Shown: piece after piece, positions 1-8,499 of the stretch
Position numbering within the stretch: position 1 is the first letter of the stretch
Layout: each line of letters opens with the position of its first letter
Source: Corynebacterium macginleyi
GTDB taxonomy: Bacteria > Actinomycetota > Actinomycetes > Mycobacteriales > Mycobacteriaceae
Direction: 5' to 3'
DNA: 64,000 bases
Assembly (NCBI RefSeq): GCF_003688935.1
Contig: NZ_REGE01000008.1
Location: forward strand, 1 to 64,000
The notes under the pieces: model-generated
Told to the model about the DNA's origin: nothing
The model's database searches: none
Seen by the model: only the letters and a program-made list of their open reading frames with translations
Program-made: the position numbers and the translations under genes

Positions 1-210
1 CAGTTCACCAACGATGAATCAGCGCTCAAGACGTTATGGTTGATGATCTGCAATATTGAAGACAAACGAGCTATCAAGCGGGCGAAACAAGGCGAACGAG
101 CCTCAGCTACAGCCAGCAGGCTCGTGGCAGGAGCGCGAGTATCCGGCTGGAAACAAGCCATCAACCACATGGCCGTAGCCTTCCCCGACCGCTTCGACAA
201 ATACCGATAA
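1..210 (+). pseudogene. IS256-family transposase, C-terminal fragment (cut by window edge)
   Basis: The first frame is open from base 1 and gives 69 residues before a TAA. It begins QFTNDESALKTLWLMI and ends FPDRFDKYR. The pattern of a late TDESALK-LW segment, a basic stretch and a W--A-NH--V-FPDR end matches the C-terminus of IS256/Mutator-type DDE transposases, which cut and paste their own element. The 5' part lies outside the window, so I cannot say whether the element is intact. It sits where mycobacteria and C. glutamicum have tyrS-side sequence upstream of the TPR gene, so an insertion element borders the housekeeping block. The family call rests on C-terminal resemblance only. Confidence 0.7.
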
Positions 211-451
211 ACCTAACCCCACACACAAACAACTTGACACGCTCCTCACACACAAAAGAAACAAACACAACAACAAAAAATAAAAACCACCAACCCAGCA
301 CCACCACACCAGTGCGCCCAAAAGCAGTGACCGGTTTCATGAAGCGACGGGCAATCGCGGAGGATATTCTAGATTCTTTGAATGTCGTTTAGCACTGTAG
401 AATGGATGCGGTATTCCTGGGCGAGTTCCAACCAAGAAAGAGTAGGACTGA
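211..451. other. Intergenic: probable IS right end, A/C-rich tract and leader of the TPR gene
   Basis: After the transposase stop, about 100 bases (211-315) consist almost only of A and C on the + strand. They contain a CTTGACACGCTC segment that could be part of the terminal inverted repeat, but the partner end is outside the window. From about 316 the composition returns to normal. TAGAAT at 398-403 is a possible -10 box for the downstream gene, without a convincing -35. No gene is supported here. Confidence 0.35.
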
Positions 452-1273
452 ATGTCGGAGCGCAAACAGCACGGCCGTAGTGGCCACGGACAAGACCGAC
501 GGGGTCGTAATCCACGCAGTTCGGGAGGCCGGGATTCTCGTGGCGGGGGGAAGAAGAAATCTTACTCCCCACAGCGCTCTGGATATAGGGAAGAACGAAT
601 TAACCGTCGTATGACCGATCCAGACATTCCGGAAGAGGTTGACATCAATGACTTGGACCCGTTGGTACTCCAAGACCTGAAATCTCTCTCTAAAGAGAAT
701 TCGGAGACCGTCGCCAAGCACATGATTATGGCGGCGACCTGGATGGACGATGATCCTAAACTGGCGCTGCGGCATGCACGCGCGGCTAAGGATCGCGCAG
801 GCCGCGTTGCTATCGCCCGGGAGGTTAACGGTATCGCTGCATACCGCGCTGGCGAGTGGAAAGAAGCGCTGGCTGAGCTGCGCGCGGCCCGCCGCATTTC
901 CGGAGGTCCAGGAATGCTCGCGGTTATGGCTGATTGTGAACGCGGGTTGGGTCGGCCCGAAAAAGCATTGGAGCTGGGGCGCGGCCAAGAGGCTAAGGAG
1001 CTAGACCCAGAATCCGCTATCGAATTAGCCATCGTGTTGGCTGGCGCGCGTCTAGACCTCAACCAACCTGAGTCAGCGGTGGTTACTATCCAGCGGGCGC
1101 AACCTGACCGCAGTGGTCGGGGAGTAAGTGCTTGTAGGCTGTCGTATGCTTACGCAAACGCACTGCTCGCCGCAGGTCGCAAGGATGAGGCCCGGGAGTG
1201 GTTCGAGCACACCATCGCCATTGATGAAGGTGATTGGACCGATGCCGTTGACCGATTGGCGGAAAGTAAGTAA
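452..1273 (+). CDS. TPR-repeat protein (Rv1691-like)
   Basis: This 273-residue soluble protein has a strongly basic, Arg/Gly/Ser-rich N-terminus (about residues 1-50). Alanine-rich helical pairs of tetratricopeptide type follow (about 90-260), including segments such as AKDRAGRVAIAREVNGIAAY and ALELGRGQEAKELDPESA. TPR arrays are protein-interaction scaffolds. The basic tail may bind nucleic acid or ribosomes, which is inference. The ATG at 452 follows a GAAAGAG-type site. Its TAA overlaps the ATG of the next gene (TAATG), so the two are translationally coupled. It is the first gene of the conserved tlyA-recN string and matches the place of Rv1691 in M. tuberculosis. Function unknown. Confidence 0.85.
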   Translation: MSERKQHGRSGHGQDRRGRNPRSSGGRDSRGGGKKKSYSPQRSGYREERINRRMTDPDIPEEVDINDLDPLVLQDLKSLSKENSETVAKHMIMAATWMDDDPKLALRHARAAKDRAGRVAIAREVNGIAAYRAGEWKEALAELRAARRISGGPGMLAVMADCERGLGRPEKALELGRGQEAKELDPESAIELAIVLAGARLDLNQPESAVVTIQRAQPDRSGRGVSACRLSYAYANALLAAGRKDEAREWFEHTIAIDEGDWTDAVDRLAESK

Positions 1274-2256
1274 TGAGTGTTTTAAGCAAACATGATGCCT
1301 TGTTGTTGGACCTGGATGGAACCGTCTGGGAGGGTGGCCGCCCACTGAGCAACGTTGTAGATGTTATCAACACGTGCGGCGTTCCCGCAGTGTACGTAAC
1401 AAATAATGCGTCGCGCAGCCCAGAAGCCGTTGCCACTATGCTGACAGATATCGGTTTGACTGCGGATTCTAGTGACATCGTCACGTCCGCCCAAGCGGTA
1501 TTGCAGTTGGCTGCCAAGGAAATCCCGTCGGGTGCGAAGGTACTAATTATTGGCGCCGATTCTTTTCGGGACTTGGCTAAGGGCATGGGCTTTTCCGTGG
1601 TCTCGAGCGCGGATGATAAGCCGGCAGCCGTTTTACAAGGATTTGATAAGTCCGTTGGCTGGGAACAGCTAACGGAAGGGGCATTAGCGATCCGGGCAGG
1701 AGCGAAGTATTTCGCGTCGAACCTAGATACGTCCCTTCCAATTGAGAGGGGGCTAGGTGTTGGCAATGGCTCCTTGGTCGCGGCCGTTGAGAAGGCGACG
1801 GGTGTAGAACCCGTTTCTGCCGGCAAACCTGAACCCGCGATGTTCTTCCTTGCAGCTAAAAAGATCGGTTCCAAGAAGCCTTTGGCGGTGGGCGACAGGC
1901 TAGATACCGATATTGTCGGTGGTAATGCCGCAGCGATGAATACTTTTCATGTCTTGACCGGCGTCTCAGGAGAGCTGGAGCTTATCGAGGCCTCAGTGGA
2001 GGCGCGGCCCAATTTCATTGGTGCAGGCATGCATGAGCTTTCACTGCCTATTTCCCAGGTACGACCGGGACCACAGGGAGACTTTACCGCGCGGTGCGAC
2101 GGGTACGACGTTCTTTTGCAGGGCGGAAATGAATCCTCTACCTCTGTGCAGGCGCTGCGGACGGTCTTAGAAGTGGCGTGGTCGATGCCGGCACCACCTC
2201 GGTATATTCAACCTCGCAGTGAGTTTGCGGAAAAGGTTGTGTCGAAATGGCGGTAA
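1273..2256 (+). CDS. HAD-superfamily phosphatase, NagD type
   Basis: This is a 327-residue HAD hydrolase of the NagD/PGP class (IIA cap). Motif I is LLLDLDGTVWEG, with nucleophile Asp13 and acid Asp15. Motif II is the VTNNAS segment. The Lys of the KPEPAMF segment and the acidic VGDRLDTDIVGG loop complete the site. NagD relatives dephosphorylate sugar phosphates, nucleotides or phosphoglycolate; the substrate here cannot be told. A C-terminal extension of about 70 residues beyond the core is shared with the mycobacterial counterpart Rv1692 by position. The start overlaps the previous stop, and the end overlaps the next small ORF by 10 bases. Confidence 0.88.
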   Translation: MSVLSKHDALLLDLDGTVWEGGRPLSNVVDVINTCGVPAVYVTNNASRSPEAVATMLTDIGLTADSSDIVTSAQAVLQLAAKEIPSGAKVLIIGADSFRDLAKGMGFSVVSSADDKPAAVLQGFDKSVGWEQLTEGALAIRAGAKYFASNLDTSLPIERGLGVGNGSLVAAVEKATGVEPVSAGKPEPAMFFLAAKKIGSKKPLAVGDRLDTDIVGGNAAAMNTFHVLTGVSGELELIEASVEARPNFIGAGMHELSLPISQVRPGPQGDFTARCDGYDVLLQGGNESSTSVQALRTVLEVAWSMPAPPRYIQPRSEFAEKVVSKWR

Positions 2257-2408
2257 AGCCGCATGATTTTCGCGCTGTGAAGGAACCCGAAGAAGTAGAT
2301 ACGGAGATCTGGGGAATCCTCGGCGAAGATGCGCCAACACTTGCAGAAGAAGTCGAACAACTGGACAGGGCGCATTCCGTATTACGGAACGCTTTGCAGG
2401 AGAACTAA
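2247..2408 (+). CDS. Small conserved ORF (53 aa) between NagD-like gene and tlyA
   Basis: The ATG lies inside the end of the phosphatase gene and the TAA overlaps the ATG of tlyA. The product is 53 residues, acidic and probably helical: it starts MAVKPHDFRAVKEPEEVD and ends SVLRNALQEN. A protein of similar size occupies this slot in M. tuberculosis (Rv1693), which supports it as a real gene. The second half (about 30-53) could form an amphipathic or coiled-coil helix. Coupling on both sides suggests fixed stoichiometry with its neighbours. No function is known to me. Confidence 0.75.
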   Translation: MAVKPHDFRAVKEPEEVDTEIWGILGEDAPTLAEEVEQLDRAHSVLRNALQEN

Positions 2409-3214
2409 TGCCACCACAACGCCGCAGGCTGGATGCAGAACTTGTGCGCCGAAAGATTGCGCGATCTCGTGAGCAAGCCCGTGAGATGATTAAGTCCGGC
2501 CGTGTGACCGTGGGTGGGTTTAAGGCGCACAAACCTGCAACTGTCGTGGATCCTGAAGTCTCCATCAAGGTCGAGGAGTCCGAGGAGGACAAATGGGCCT
2601 CTCGCGGCGCGCATAAACTTCTGGGAGCACTTGACGCATTTGACGTCGACATGGATGGTCGCATTTTGGATGCCGGGGCATCGACGGGAGGATTTACGGA
2701 TGTGTGCTTGGCTTCTGGCGCGCGTGAGGTACTCTCCGTTGATGTTGGATACGGGCAATTGTTGTGGCGGCTGCAAAATGACGACCGAGTGAAGGTCTTG
2801 GATAGGACGAATATCCGTACTATTAATCCGGAATTGACCGATGGCCTATGCGATGGCATGGTCGGGGATTTATCTTTTATTTCCTTAAAATTGGTGCTGC
2901 CAGCGGTCGTGGAGTGTATGAGAGACGGAGCGTGGCTGCTGCCGATGGTCAAGCCGCAGTTTGAAGTAGGCAAGGAGCGCATCGGCAGCGGCGGGGTGGT
3001 TCGTTCTCCGGAGATCCGGAAAGAAGTCACGCAGGACGTGGCCCAATTTGCCGTGTCTTTAGGTCTTAGTCTGCATGGCGTAGTGGCTTCACCATTGCCG
3101 GGGCCGAGTGGAAATGTGGAGTATTTCCTGTGGTTGAAAAAGGATGGTATGTCCACGGACGTGGTTACAATGAAACAGATGATTGACACCGCCGTTGAAG
3201 AAGGTCCGCGGTAA
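2408..3214 (+). CDS. tlyA: rRNA 2'-O-ribose methyltransferase TlyA
   Basis: This 268-residue protein has an N-terminal S4 RNA-binding domain (about 4-60, RRRLDAELVRRKIARSREQA) and an FtsJ-like SAM-dependent methyltransferase domain. The SAM motif ILDAGASTGGFTD lies near residue 80. TlyA methylates 2'-O positions of C1409 in 16S and C1920 in 23S rRNA, the bases needed for capreomycin sensitivity in mycobacteria. It was once called a hemolysin. Length and domain order are normal. It overlaps both neighbours by single-base ATG/TAA junctions, placing it in the same operon as ppnK and recN. Confidence 0.93.
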   Translation: MPPQRRRLDAELVRRKIARSREQAREMIKSGRVTVGGFKAHKPATVVDPEVSIKVEESEEDKWASRGAHKLLGALDAFDVDMDGRILDAGASTGGFTDVCLASGAREVLSVDVGYGQLLWRLQNDDRVKVLDRTNIRTINPELTDGLCDGMVGDLSFISLKLVLPAVVECMRDGAWLLPMVKPQFEVGKERIGSGGVVRSPEIRKEVTQDVAQFAVSLGLSLHGVVASPLPGPSGNVEYFLWLKKDGMSTDVVTMKQMIDTAVEEGPR

Positions 3215-4095
3215 TGCGAGAGATATTGTTGGTTCCACACGCCAATCGGGCGGAGAACCTGCAGGCTACCTCCCGTGTAGCCGAGCTATTACAGGCGGCA
3301 GGGATAACGGTGCGCGTTTGTGCGGACAAGACCGTCCTGCCAGGGTTACAGCACGTCCCGCATTCGGATACCGCGGCAAAGGGATGTGAACTGGTCCTCG
3401 TTCTCGGCGGTGATGGCACCTTTCTGCGCGCAGCTGATATGGCACGCGCAGTAGATATCCCGGTCCTCGGAGTGAATCTGGGCCATGTTGGATTCCTCGC
3501 GGAATGGGAGGTGGAGTCATTAGACCGTGCAGTCGCCCGCGTGATTGACAAAAGCTACCGGGTGGAGGATAGGCTGACGGTTGATGTAGCTATTTCAGAT
3601 GCCAACGGCCAGCTACTGTCCACCAGTTGGGCTTTGAATGAGGCCTCGGTAGAAAACCAGAATAGGTCCGGCGTGCTGGATGCGATTTTGGAGATCGACC
3701 GTCGCCCAGTCTCGGCGTTTGGTTGTGACGGTGTCCTGGTTTCGACACCTACGGGCTCTACGGCGTATGCATTTTCTGCCGGCGGTCCGGTGCTATGGCC
3801 TTCCCTGGATGCAATCTTGGTTGTTCCGAATAATGCGCATGCTCTCTTTACCAAACCTTTAGTGGTGTCCCCGAATTCTTTGGTCGCGGTGGAATCAACC
3901 ATGCAAACCACACCGGCCGTCGTTATCTTAGATGGGTGCAGGGAACTTATTATGCCACCTGGTGCCCGCGTCGAGGTTGTACGGGGTGAGCGTCCAGTAC
4001 GCTGGGTGCGGTTGGATGATCAGCCCTTTACTGATCGATTGGTCTCTAAGTTGCGGTTGCCTGTGGAAGGCTGGCGTGGACCGAAGGAGAAATAG
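3214..4095 (+). CDS. ppnK: NAD kinase
   Basis: This 293-residue ATP- or polyphosphate-dependent NAD kinase makes NADP. The diagnostic GGDG motif lies in VLGGDGTFLRAADMA (about 68-82), followed by NLGHVGFLAE and the conserved PTGSTAYAFSAGGP segment that binds the NAD substrate. The protein is cytosolic. The ATG overlaps the tlyA stop, and its TAG overlaps the GTG of recN (TAGTG). The order tlyA-ppnK-recN is the classical actinobacterial arrangement (Rv1694-1696). Nothing unusual is visible. Confidence 0.95.
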   Translation: MREILLVPHANRAENLQATSRVAELLQAAGITVRVCADKTVLPGLQHVPHSDTAAKGCELVLVLGGDGTFLRAADMARAVDIPVLGVNLGHVGFLAEWEVESLDRAVARVIDKSYRVEDRLTVDVAISDANGQLLSTSWALNEASVENQNRSGVLDAILEIDRRPVSAFGCDGVLVSTPTGSTAYAFSAGGPVLWPSLDAILVVPNNAHALFTKPLVVSPNSLVAVESTMQTTPAVVILDGCRELIMPPGARVEVVRGERPVRWVRLDDQPFTDRLVSKLRLPVEGWRGPKEK

Positions 4096-5765
4096 TGCTT
4101 GTCGATATTTCTATCAATGACTTAGGAGTCATTCGCCATAGCTCTGCGGAATTGTCAGAGGGTTTGACCGTTCTAACCGGTGAGACCGGTGCCGGCAAAA
4201 CCATGGTTGTCACGGGTTTGAGGTTGTTGGCAGGAGGGCGTGCCGATGCCTCTCGGGTGCGTGATGGCGCAAAAAAGGCAGTTGTCGAAGGCCACTTTAG
4301 TTCCACTAAAGAGAGCATTAGTCAGTTGGTAGAGTCGGTGGGAGGCGAGCCGGATGAAAATGGTGAATTCATCGTCTCCCGCACTGTCTCTGCAGCGGGG
4401 CGTTCCCGGGCTTACCTGGGAGGGCGTGCTGTTCCTGCCGCGACGTTGGGAGATTTTGCACGGGAGATTATTACCGTGCATGGTCAGAATGATCAACTGC
4501 GCCTCTTGTCCCCAGAGGAGCAGCTCGGGGCCGTGGACCGGGCGGACCCGCGACTTGCTGGCATCCGGGAGGACTATGCGGAGGCCTTTCAAAAATGGCG
4601 CAGTTTAGCCAGGGATTATCGTCGGCGCACCGAGTCTCGTAGGGAGCTAGCCCAGGAAGCCGACCGTTTGCAGTATGCCTTAGAAGAAATCGACGGCGTG
4701 GCGCCTGAGCCAGGCGAAGACGCTAAGCTGGTGCAGTTGGTGCAGCGTTTGCAAGACGTTGACGGTCTGCGCGAATCTGCGCATACAGCATTGGCAGCTA
4801 TCGATGGAACGGAGGAACTCGATGAGGCTGCGTCCTCGCTGCTCGGGCGCGCGGGGTCAGCGCTGGGGGGATCACCAGATAATCGGCTGTCGGACTTGGG
4901 CGATCGCATCTTCGAAATTACCTCGCAACTAGGTGATATCTCGGCTGAACTCGGTGGATACCTCGCAGGGCTGCCGGCGGATCCGACTCTGCTGGAAAAA
5001 TCCCTGCAACGCCAGCAGGCTCTTCGAGCGTTGACCCGGAAATACGCCAGCGATATCGATGGAGTCTTGGCGTGGCGCGATGAGGCGGAGTCTAAGCTAC
5101 AGTCGATGGATACCTCGGCGGAGGTCCTTGAGGAGCTTAAGGTACAGGTCAAAGAGGCCGAAGAAGAGATGATGCGGAAGGCGGCGGAGCTGACAAAAGG
5201 CCGCCGGAAAGCCGCACAGGTGCTGGGAAAGTTGGTCACTGAAGAGCTGCATGGTCTGGCTATGCCCAACTCCACTCTAACGGTGAAGCTTTCTACCGCG
5301 AAATATTCCAAGACAGGCGCCGATTCTGCGGAACTGCAGCTTAACGGAAAACAGTTGGCTACCGCGGCCTCCGGCGGAGAGCTATCTCGCGTCATGCTTG
5401 CCCTCGAGGTGGTGCTCGCCAGCGAGGACGGTGCAACCTTGGTTTTCGATGAGGTTGATGCCGGCGTGGGCGGGCGTGCGGCGGTGGAAATTGGGCGTCG
5501 GCTAGCGCGGCTTGCTGCGCACAATCAGGTTATCGTCGTGACCCACCTGCCGCAGGTAGCCGCGTACGCGGATGCGCATTTGCATGTCTCGAAGGATAAA
5601 TTTACCTCTGGTGTAGCCGAGTTATCGGCGCAGGAGCGTGTGGAGGAATTGGCGCGTATGCTGGCCGGTTTGGATGACACGGACACTGGGCGCGCGCACG
5701 CCCAAGAGCTTTTTGATCGCGCCCAAAAGGAAGCGTCCGCGCGCCTTACCCAAGTGGCGGACTAA
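4095..5765 (+). CDS. recN: DNA repair ATPase RecN
   Basis: This 556-residue SMC-like protein acts in double-strand break repair. The Walker A GETGAGKT is near residue 30. A long, charged central region of coiled-coil character (about 150-380) separates it from the signature SGGELSRVML and Walker B LVFDEVDAGVGG (about 420-465). The final EELARMLAG segment is typical of RecN. GTG start at 4095, overlapping the ppnK stop. Length matches the family. It lies between ppnK and steA as in mycobacteria. Confidence 0.95.
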   Translation: MLVDISINDLGVIRHSSAELSEGLTVLTGETGAGKTMVVTGLRLLAGGRADASRVRDGAKKAVVEGHFSSTKESISQLVESVGGEPDENGEFIVSRTVSAAGRSRAYLGGRAVPAATLGDFAREIITVHGQNDQLRLLSPEEQLGAVDRADPRLAGIREDYAEAFQKWRSLARDYRRRTESRRELAQEADRLQYALEEIDGVAPEPGEDAKLVQLVQRLQDVDGLRESAHTALAAIDGTEELDEAASSLLGRAGSALGGSPDNRLSDLGDRIFEITSQLGDISAELGGYLAGLPADPTLLEKSLQRQQALRALTRKYASDIDGVLAWRDEAESKLQSMDTSAEVLEELKVQVKEAEEEMMRKAAELTKGRRKAAQVLGKLVTEELHGLAMPNSTLTVKLSTAKYSKTGADSAELQLNGKQLATAASGGELSRVMLALEVVLASEDGATLVFDEVDAGVGGRAAVEIGRRLARLAAHNQVIVVTHLPQVAAYADAHLHVSKDKFTSGVAELSAQERVEELARMLAGLDDTDTGRAHAQELFDRAQKEASARLTQVAD

Positions 5766-5784
5766 GCAAGGAAGAATGGGGCCC

Positions 5785-6936
5785 ATGGCTTTGTTTTCCC
5801 GTACTTCTGACCAGCCCGGTGGGTATGCCACATTGCGCGATTGTACTCCGGGTGCGAAGGGTCGCAAGAAGTTTTCTGCAGGTGATATCGCCGTTATTGA
5901 TGCGGCGAATATTTCTCGACCCGAGGCTCTTACCCTCGTGGAATTGCAGCCCTCCGCGGTGGTCAACGTCGCCAAATTTTCTGCCGGTTCCATTCCTAAA
6001 TGCGGTCCGCACATGCTTCTCGATGCCGATATTGACCTCCTGGAGGGCCTCGGCGAGGAGTTTATCTCGGAGTTTAAGGACGGCAAGAAGGCCCATATTG
6101 GTGACGATGGAAAGGTCTACATCGGCGATAAAGTAATTGGAAAGGGGCAAAAGGTATCACGGGAACGTGCAGATAAGAATTTTAAGGCGGCACAAGGTGC
6201 GCTCATTGACCACATGGAATCTTATTTTGCGCGGTCCATTGACTTCATCAACTCAGAGGGGCCACTGCTTATCGATGGCCTCGGGGTCCCCGCGTCCGGC
6301 GCCGAGATAGTTGGCCGGAAGGCCATCGTCTTATCTCCTGCTGAAGACTACCGTTCCCAGTTGAAAGAATTGCGGAATTTCATCCGCGAATATGAGCCAT
6401 TGCTCATTGCAGTTGATGAAGCCGCGGATTTTTTGCTGGAGCAGGGTTATAAGCCTGACTTTATTATTGGGGATCTAGACAAGGTGAGCGATGAGGCCCT
6501 GCGCTGCGGCGCGCGCATTGTGGTTCCCGCGGATCCAGAAGGTAGCGTGAAGGGTCTTGACCGCATCCAAGAGCTGGGCATTGGAGCCATGACGTTTCCG
6601 GCGGCTTCGGAATCAGCCACGGATTTAGCGCTGCTTTTTGCGGATTACCACGGTGCGGGCCTCATTGTGCAGGCAGGCGGCGGCTTTGACCTCGATGATA
6701 TTTTTGCCAACCGGGTGGCGCCGTCCGCCGTATTGTCACGGCTGAAAGCCGGAGCCAAGGTGGTTGATGCTCAGGCAGTAATTAACCTGTATTCCGTTCC
6801 TCCTTCACGTCTTGGTTGGCTCTGGGCACTACTGAGTATCGTGGTGGCGCTTGCAGCGATCATCTTGATCGTGGGCTTTGGCGGTAGCCAGAGTTTCTTA
6901 AGTAATTTGAGCCAGACGTGGTCGAACCTATTCTGA
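5785..6936 (+). CDS. steA: Septation protein SteA
   Basis: This 383-residue protein has a cytosolic region related to thiamine-pyrophosphokinase folds (FIIGDLDKVS at about 222-231). A single C-terminal transmembrane helix follows (about 342-364, LGWLWALLSIVVALAAIILI). In C. glutamicum the SteA/SteB pair localises to the septum and supports daughter-cell separation with the RipA system. I chose ATG 5785 because AAGGAAGA at 5768-5775 stands about 9 bases upstream. ATG 5776 would be too close to that site, and the longer frame overlaps recN. Counterpart of Rv1697. Confidence 0.85.
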   Translation: MALFSRTSDQPGGYATLRDCTPGAKGRKKFSAGDIAVIDAANISRPEALTLVELQPSAVVNVAKFSAGSIPKCGPHMLLDADIDLLEGLGEEFISEFKDGKKAHIGDDGKVYIGDKVIGKGQKVSRERADKNFKAAQGALIDHMESYFARSIDFINSEGPLLIDGLGVPASGAEIVGRKAIVLSPAEDYRSQLKELRNFIREYEPLLIAVDEAADFLLEQGYKPDFIIGDLDKVSDEALRCGARIVVPADPEGSVKGLDRIQELGIGAMTFPAASESATDLALLFADYHGAGLIVQAGGGFDLDDIFANRVAPSAVLSRLKAGAKVVDAQAVINLYSVPPSRLGWLWALLSIVVALAAIILIVGFGGSQSFLSNLSQTWSNLF

Positions 6937-6949
6937 GCGGGGTAAAAGC

Positions 6950-7861
6950 ATGGAAAAGACGCAACTAATCACGGGTCTTGGGCTTGGCGCTGCGGTCGGT
7001 GTGGCTCTTGGCGCCTTGGTAATCGCGCCTAACTTGACCACCGGTGTGGTCGATGATGATCCGCTCCTTGCCCAACACCACAAGTTAGTGCAAGAAAATA
7101 AGGTTTTGCGCAATCAAAACGAGGCGAGCGATGGCATCGTCAGTGATGTGGCACCCGATGTGGTTTCGGGAACGTTATCGCAGCGGCCGGTGCTGGTTAT
7201 TTCCACCGATGATGCGAATAGCAGGGATCTTTCTGGCATCACGAAGCTTTTAGAAGCCTCTGGCGCCACCGCCGCGGGAGAAATTAAGCTGAGTCACGAC
7301 TTTCTGCGGCGCGAAAGCAAAGATGATGTCGTAGCAATCCTCAAAGATAAGGCCCCGAAAAAGGCAGACATCAAGGGGCTCGATAAAACTGTGGGAAGCT
7401 ATGGCGGCGAGGTTTTGGGGGCGGCCTTGTCCATGGATCCGGAAAACACTGAGCCGCTTGCTAGCGTAAAGGAGCGATCTGAGCTCCTGCGTACGCTGCG
7501 TGATCAGGGATTTATTGATTATAAAGACGGGACCATTCTTCCCGCCCAGTCCATCATCATTGTCTCCGGCAGGGGAATGCGCGGATATTATTCGGACACC
7601 TTGGCAGAGTTTGCGACTGCTTTGGACCGGGTCAATGGCAGCGTGGTGCTTAGCGCGCGAAGCAAACAGACCCACGATGATAAGGCAATAGAGCAGCTGC
7701 GTACCAAAGACATAGATCTTTCTACCGTGGATGGCATCGAGCGTGCGGTTGCGCGCATCGCCGTGATTTTTGCCGCCGAAGAACAACTTAATGGAGGCAG
7801 GGGAGACTACGGCGCAGCAGAAAGCGCGGATTCCGCCCTACCTGACAAGGAGATAAAATAG
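6950..7861 (+). CDS. steB: SteB / MctB-family membrane-anchored protein
   Basis: This 303-residue protein has an N-terminal hydrophobic anchor (about 5-28, LITGLGLGAAVGVALGALVI). A short coiled segment follows and then an exported domain of the DUF3186 family. The mycobacterial member Rv1698 (MctB) is an outer-membrane-associated protein needed for copper efflux, whereas C. glutamicum SteB partners SteA at the septum. Here the position directly after steA favours the SteB role. Its stop overlaps the GTG of the NUDIX gene. In M. tuberculosis pyrG lies at this junction; here there is no room for it. Confidence 0.82.
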   Translation: MEKTQLITGLGLGAAVGVALGALVIAPNLTTGVVDDDPLLAQHHKLVQENKVLRNQNEASDGIVSDVAPDVVSGTLSQRPVLVISTDDANSRDLSGITKLLEASGATAAGEIKLSHDFLRRESKDDVVAILKDKAPKKADIKGLDKTVGSYGGEVLGAALSMDPENTEPLASVKERSELLRTLRDQGFIDYKDGTILPAQSIIIVSGRGMRGYYSDTLAEFATALDRVNGSVVLSARSKQTHDDKAIEQLRTKDIDLSTVDGIERAVARIAVIFAAEEQLNGGRGDYGAAESADSALPDKEIK

Positions 7862-8499
7862 TGGCCCATGATTTTCAGGTTTTAAATTCAGAGTTAATTT
7901 TTGATGCTCCAATCGTTGCTGTACGCCGCGATACCGTGTCCATGCCGGGAGGAAATACAGCCGATAGGGAAATTATTGAGCACCTGGGCGCAGTCGCGGT
8001 GGTCGCCCTAGATGAAGATCGGCGCATCGCGATGGTGCGTCAGTATCGGCATAGCGTCGGCAAGCGGCTGTGGGAACTACCCGCGGGTTTGCTGGATGTG
8101 AAAGGCGAGGATGAGCTTTCCGGCGCGCAATGCGAACTGCAAGAGGAAGCGGGCCTCGCCGCGCAAAAGTGGGAAGTTCTTATGGATATGGTGACCTCAC
8201 CGGGGTTCTGTGAGGAAGCCGTGCGCATCTTTCTCGCTCGCGACCTGAGCGAAGCCTCGGCGCTGGAGGGCACCGGCGATGAAGAAGCAGATATGGACTT
8301 TGCCTGGGTGGATTTACACGAGGCTGTTGACAAGGTGTTGGGCGGCGAGATCGTTAACTCCGTTGCGTGCGCGGGTATTTTATCCGCATATGCCACGATT
8401 ATTGGCGGGAAGCCGACTCGCTCGGTGGATGCCCTGTTTGATCTGCGCCCCACCCACATGGCTGCCCGCCGTAGCGGACCGGACCTGAAAAAGCAGTGA
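7861..8499 (+). CDS. NUDIX hydrolase, ADP-ribose pyrophosphatase type
   Basis: This 212-residue enzyme probably cleaves ADP-ribose to AMP and ribose-5-phosphate, as does its positional counterpart Rv1700. The Nudix box runs about 79-102. It starts with the [12 protein letters not shown] segment, one residue longer than the textbook spacing but usual in this subfamily, and ends ELQEEAGL. The arginine normally preceding EL in the RELxEE core is cysteine here (AQCEL), while the metal-binding EE pair is kept. GTG start at 7861 overlaps the steB stop; the end overlaps xerD by four bases (GTGA). Confidence 0.85.
   Translation: MAHDFQVLNSELIFDAPIVAVRRDTVSMPGGNTADREIIEHLGAVAVVALDEDRRIAMVRQYRHSVGKRLWELPAGLLDVKGEDELSGAQCELQEEAGLAAQKWEVLMDMVTSPGFCEEAVRIFLARDLSEASALEGTGDEEADMDFAWVDLHEAVDKVLGGEIVNSVACAGILSAYATIIGGKPTRSVDALFDLRPTHMAARRSGPDLKKQ

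Noticed and set aside
103-321. Leftward 72-residue frame rich in Leu, Val, Cys and Trp
   Set aside because: It is the complement of the A/C-rich tract and the transposase end; hydrophobic codons arise from G/T-rich sequence. No ribosome-binding site.
5638-5784. Upstream extension of steA into recN
   Set aside because: In another frame of recN coding sequence; the AAGGAAGA site directs initiation at ATG 5785.
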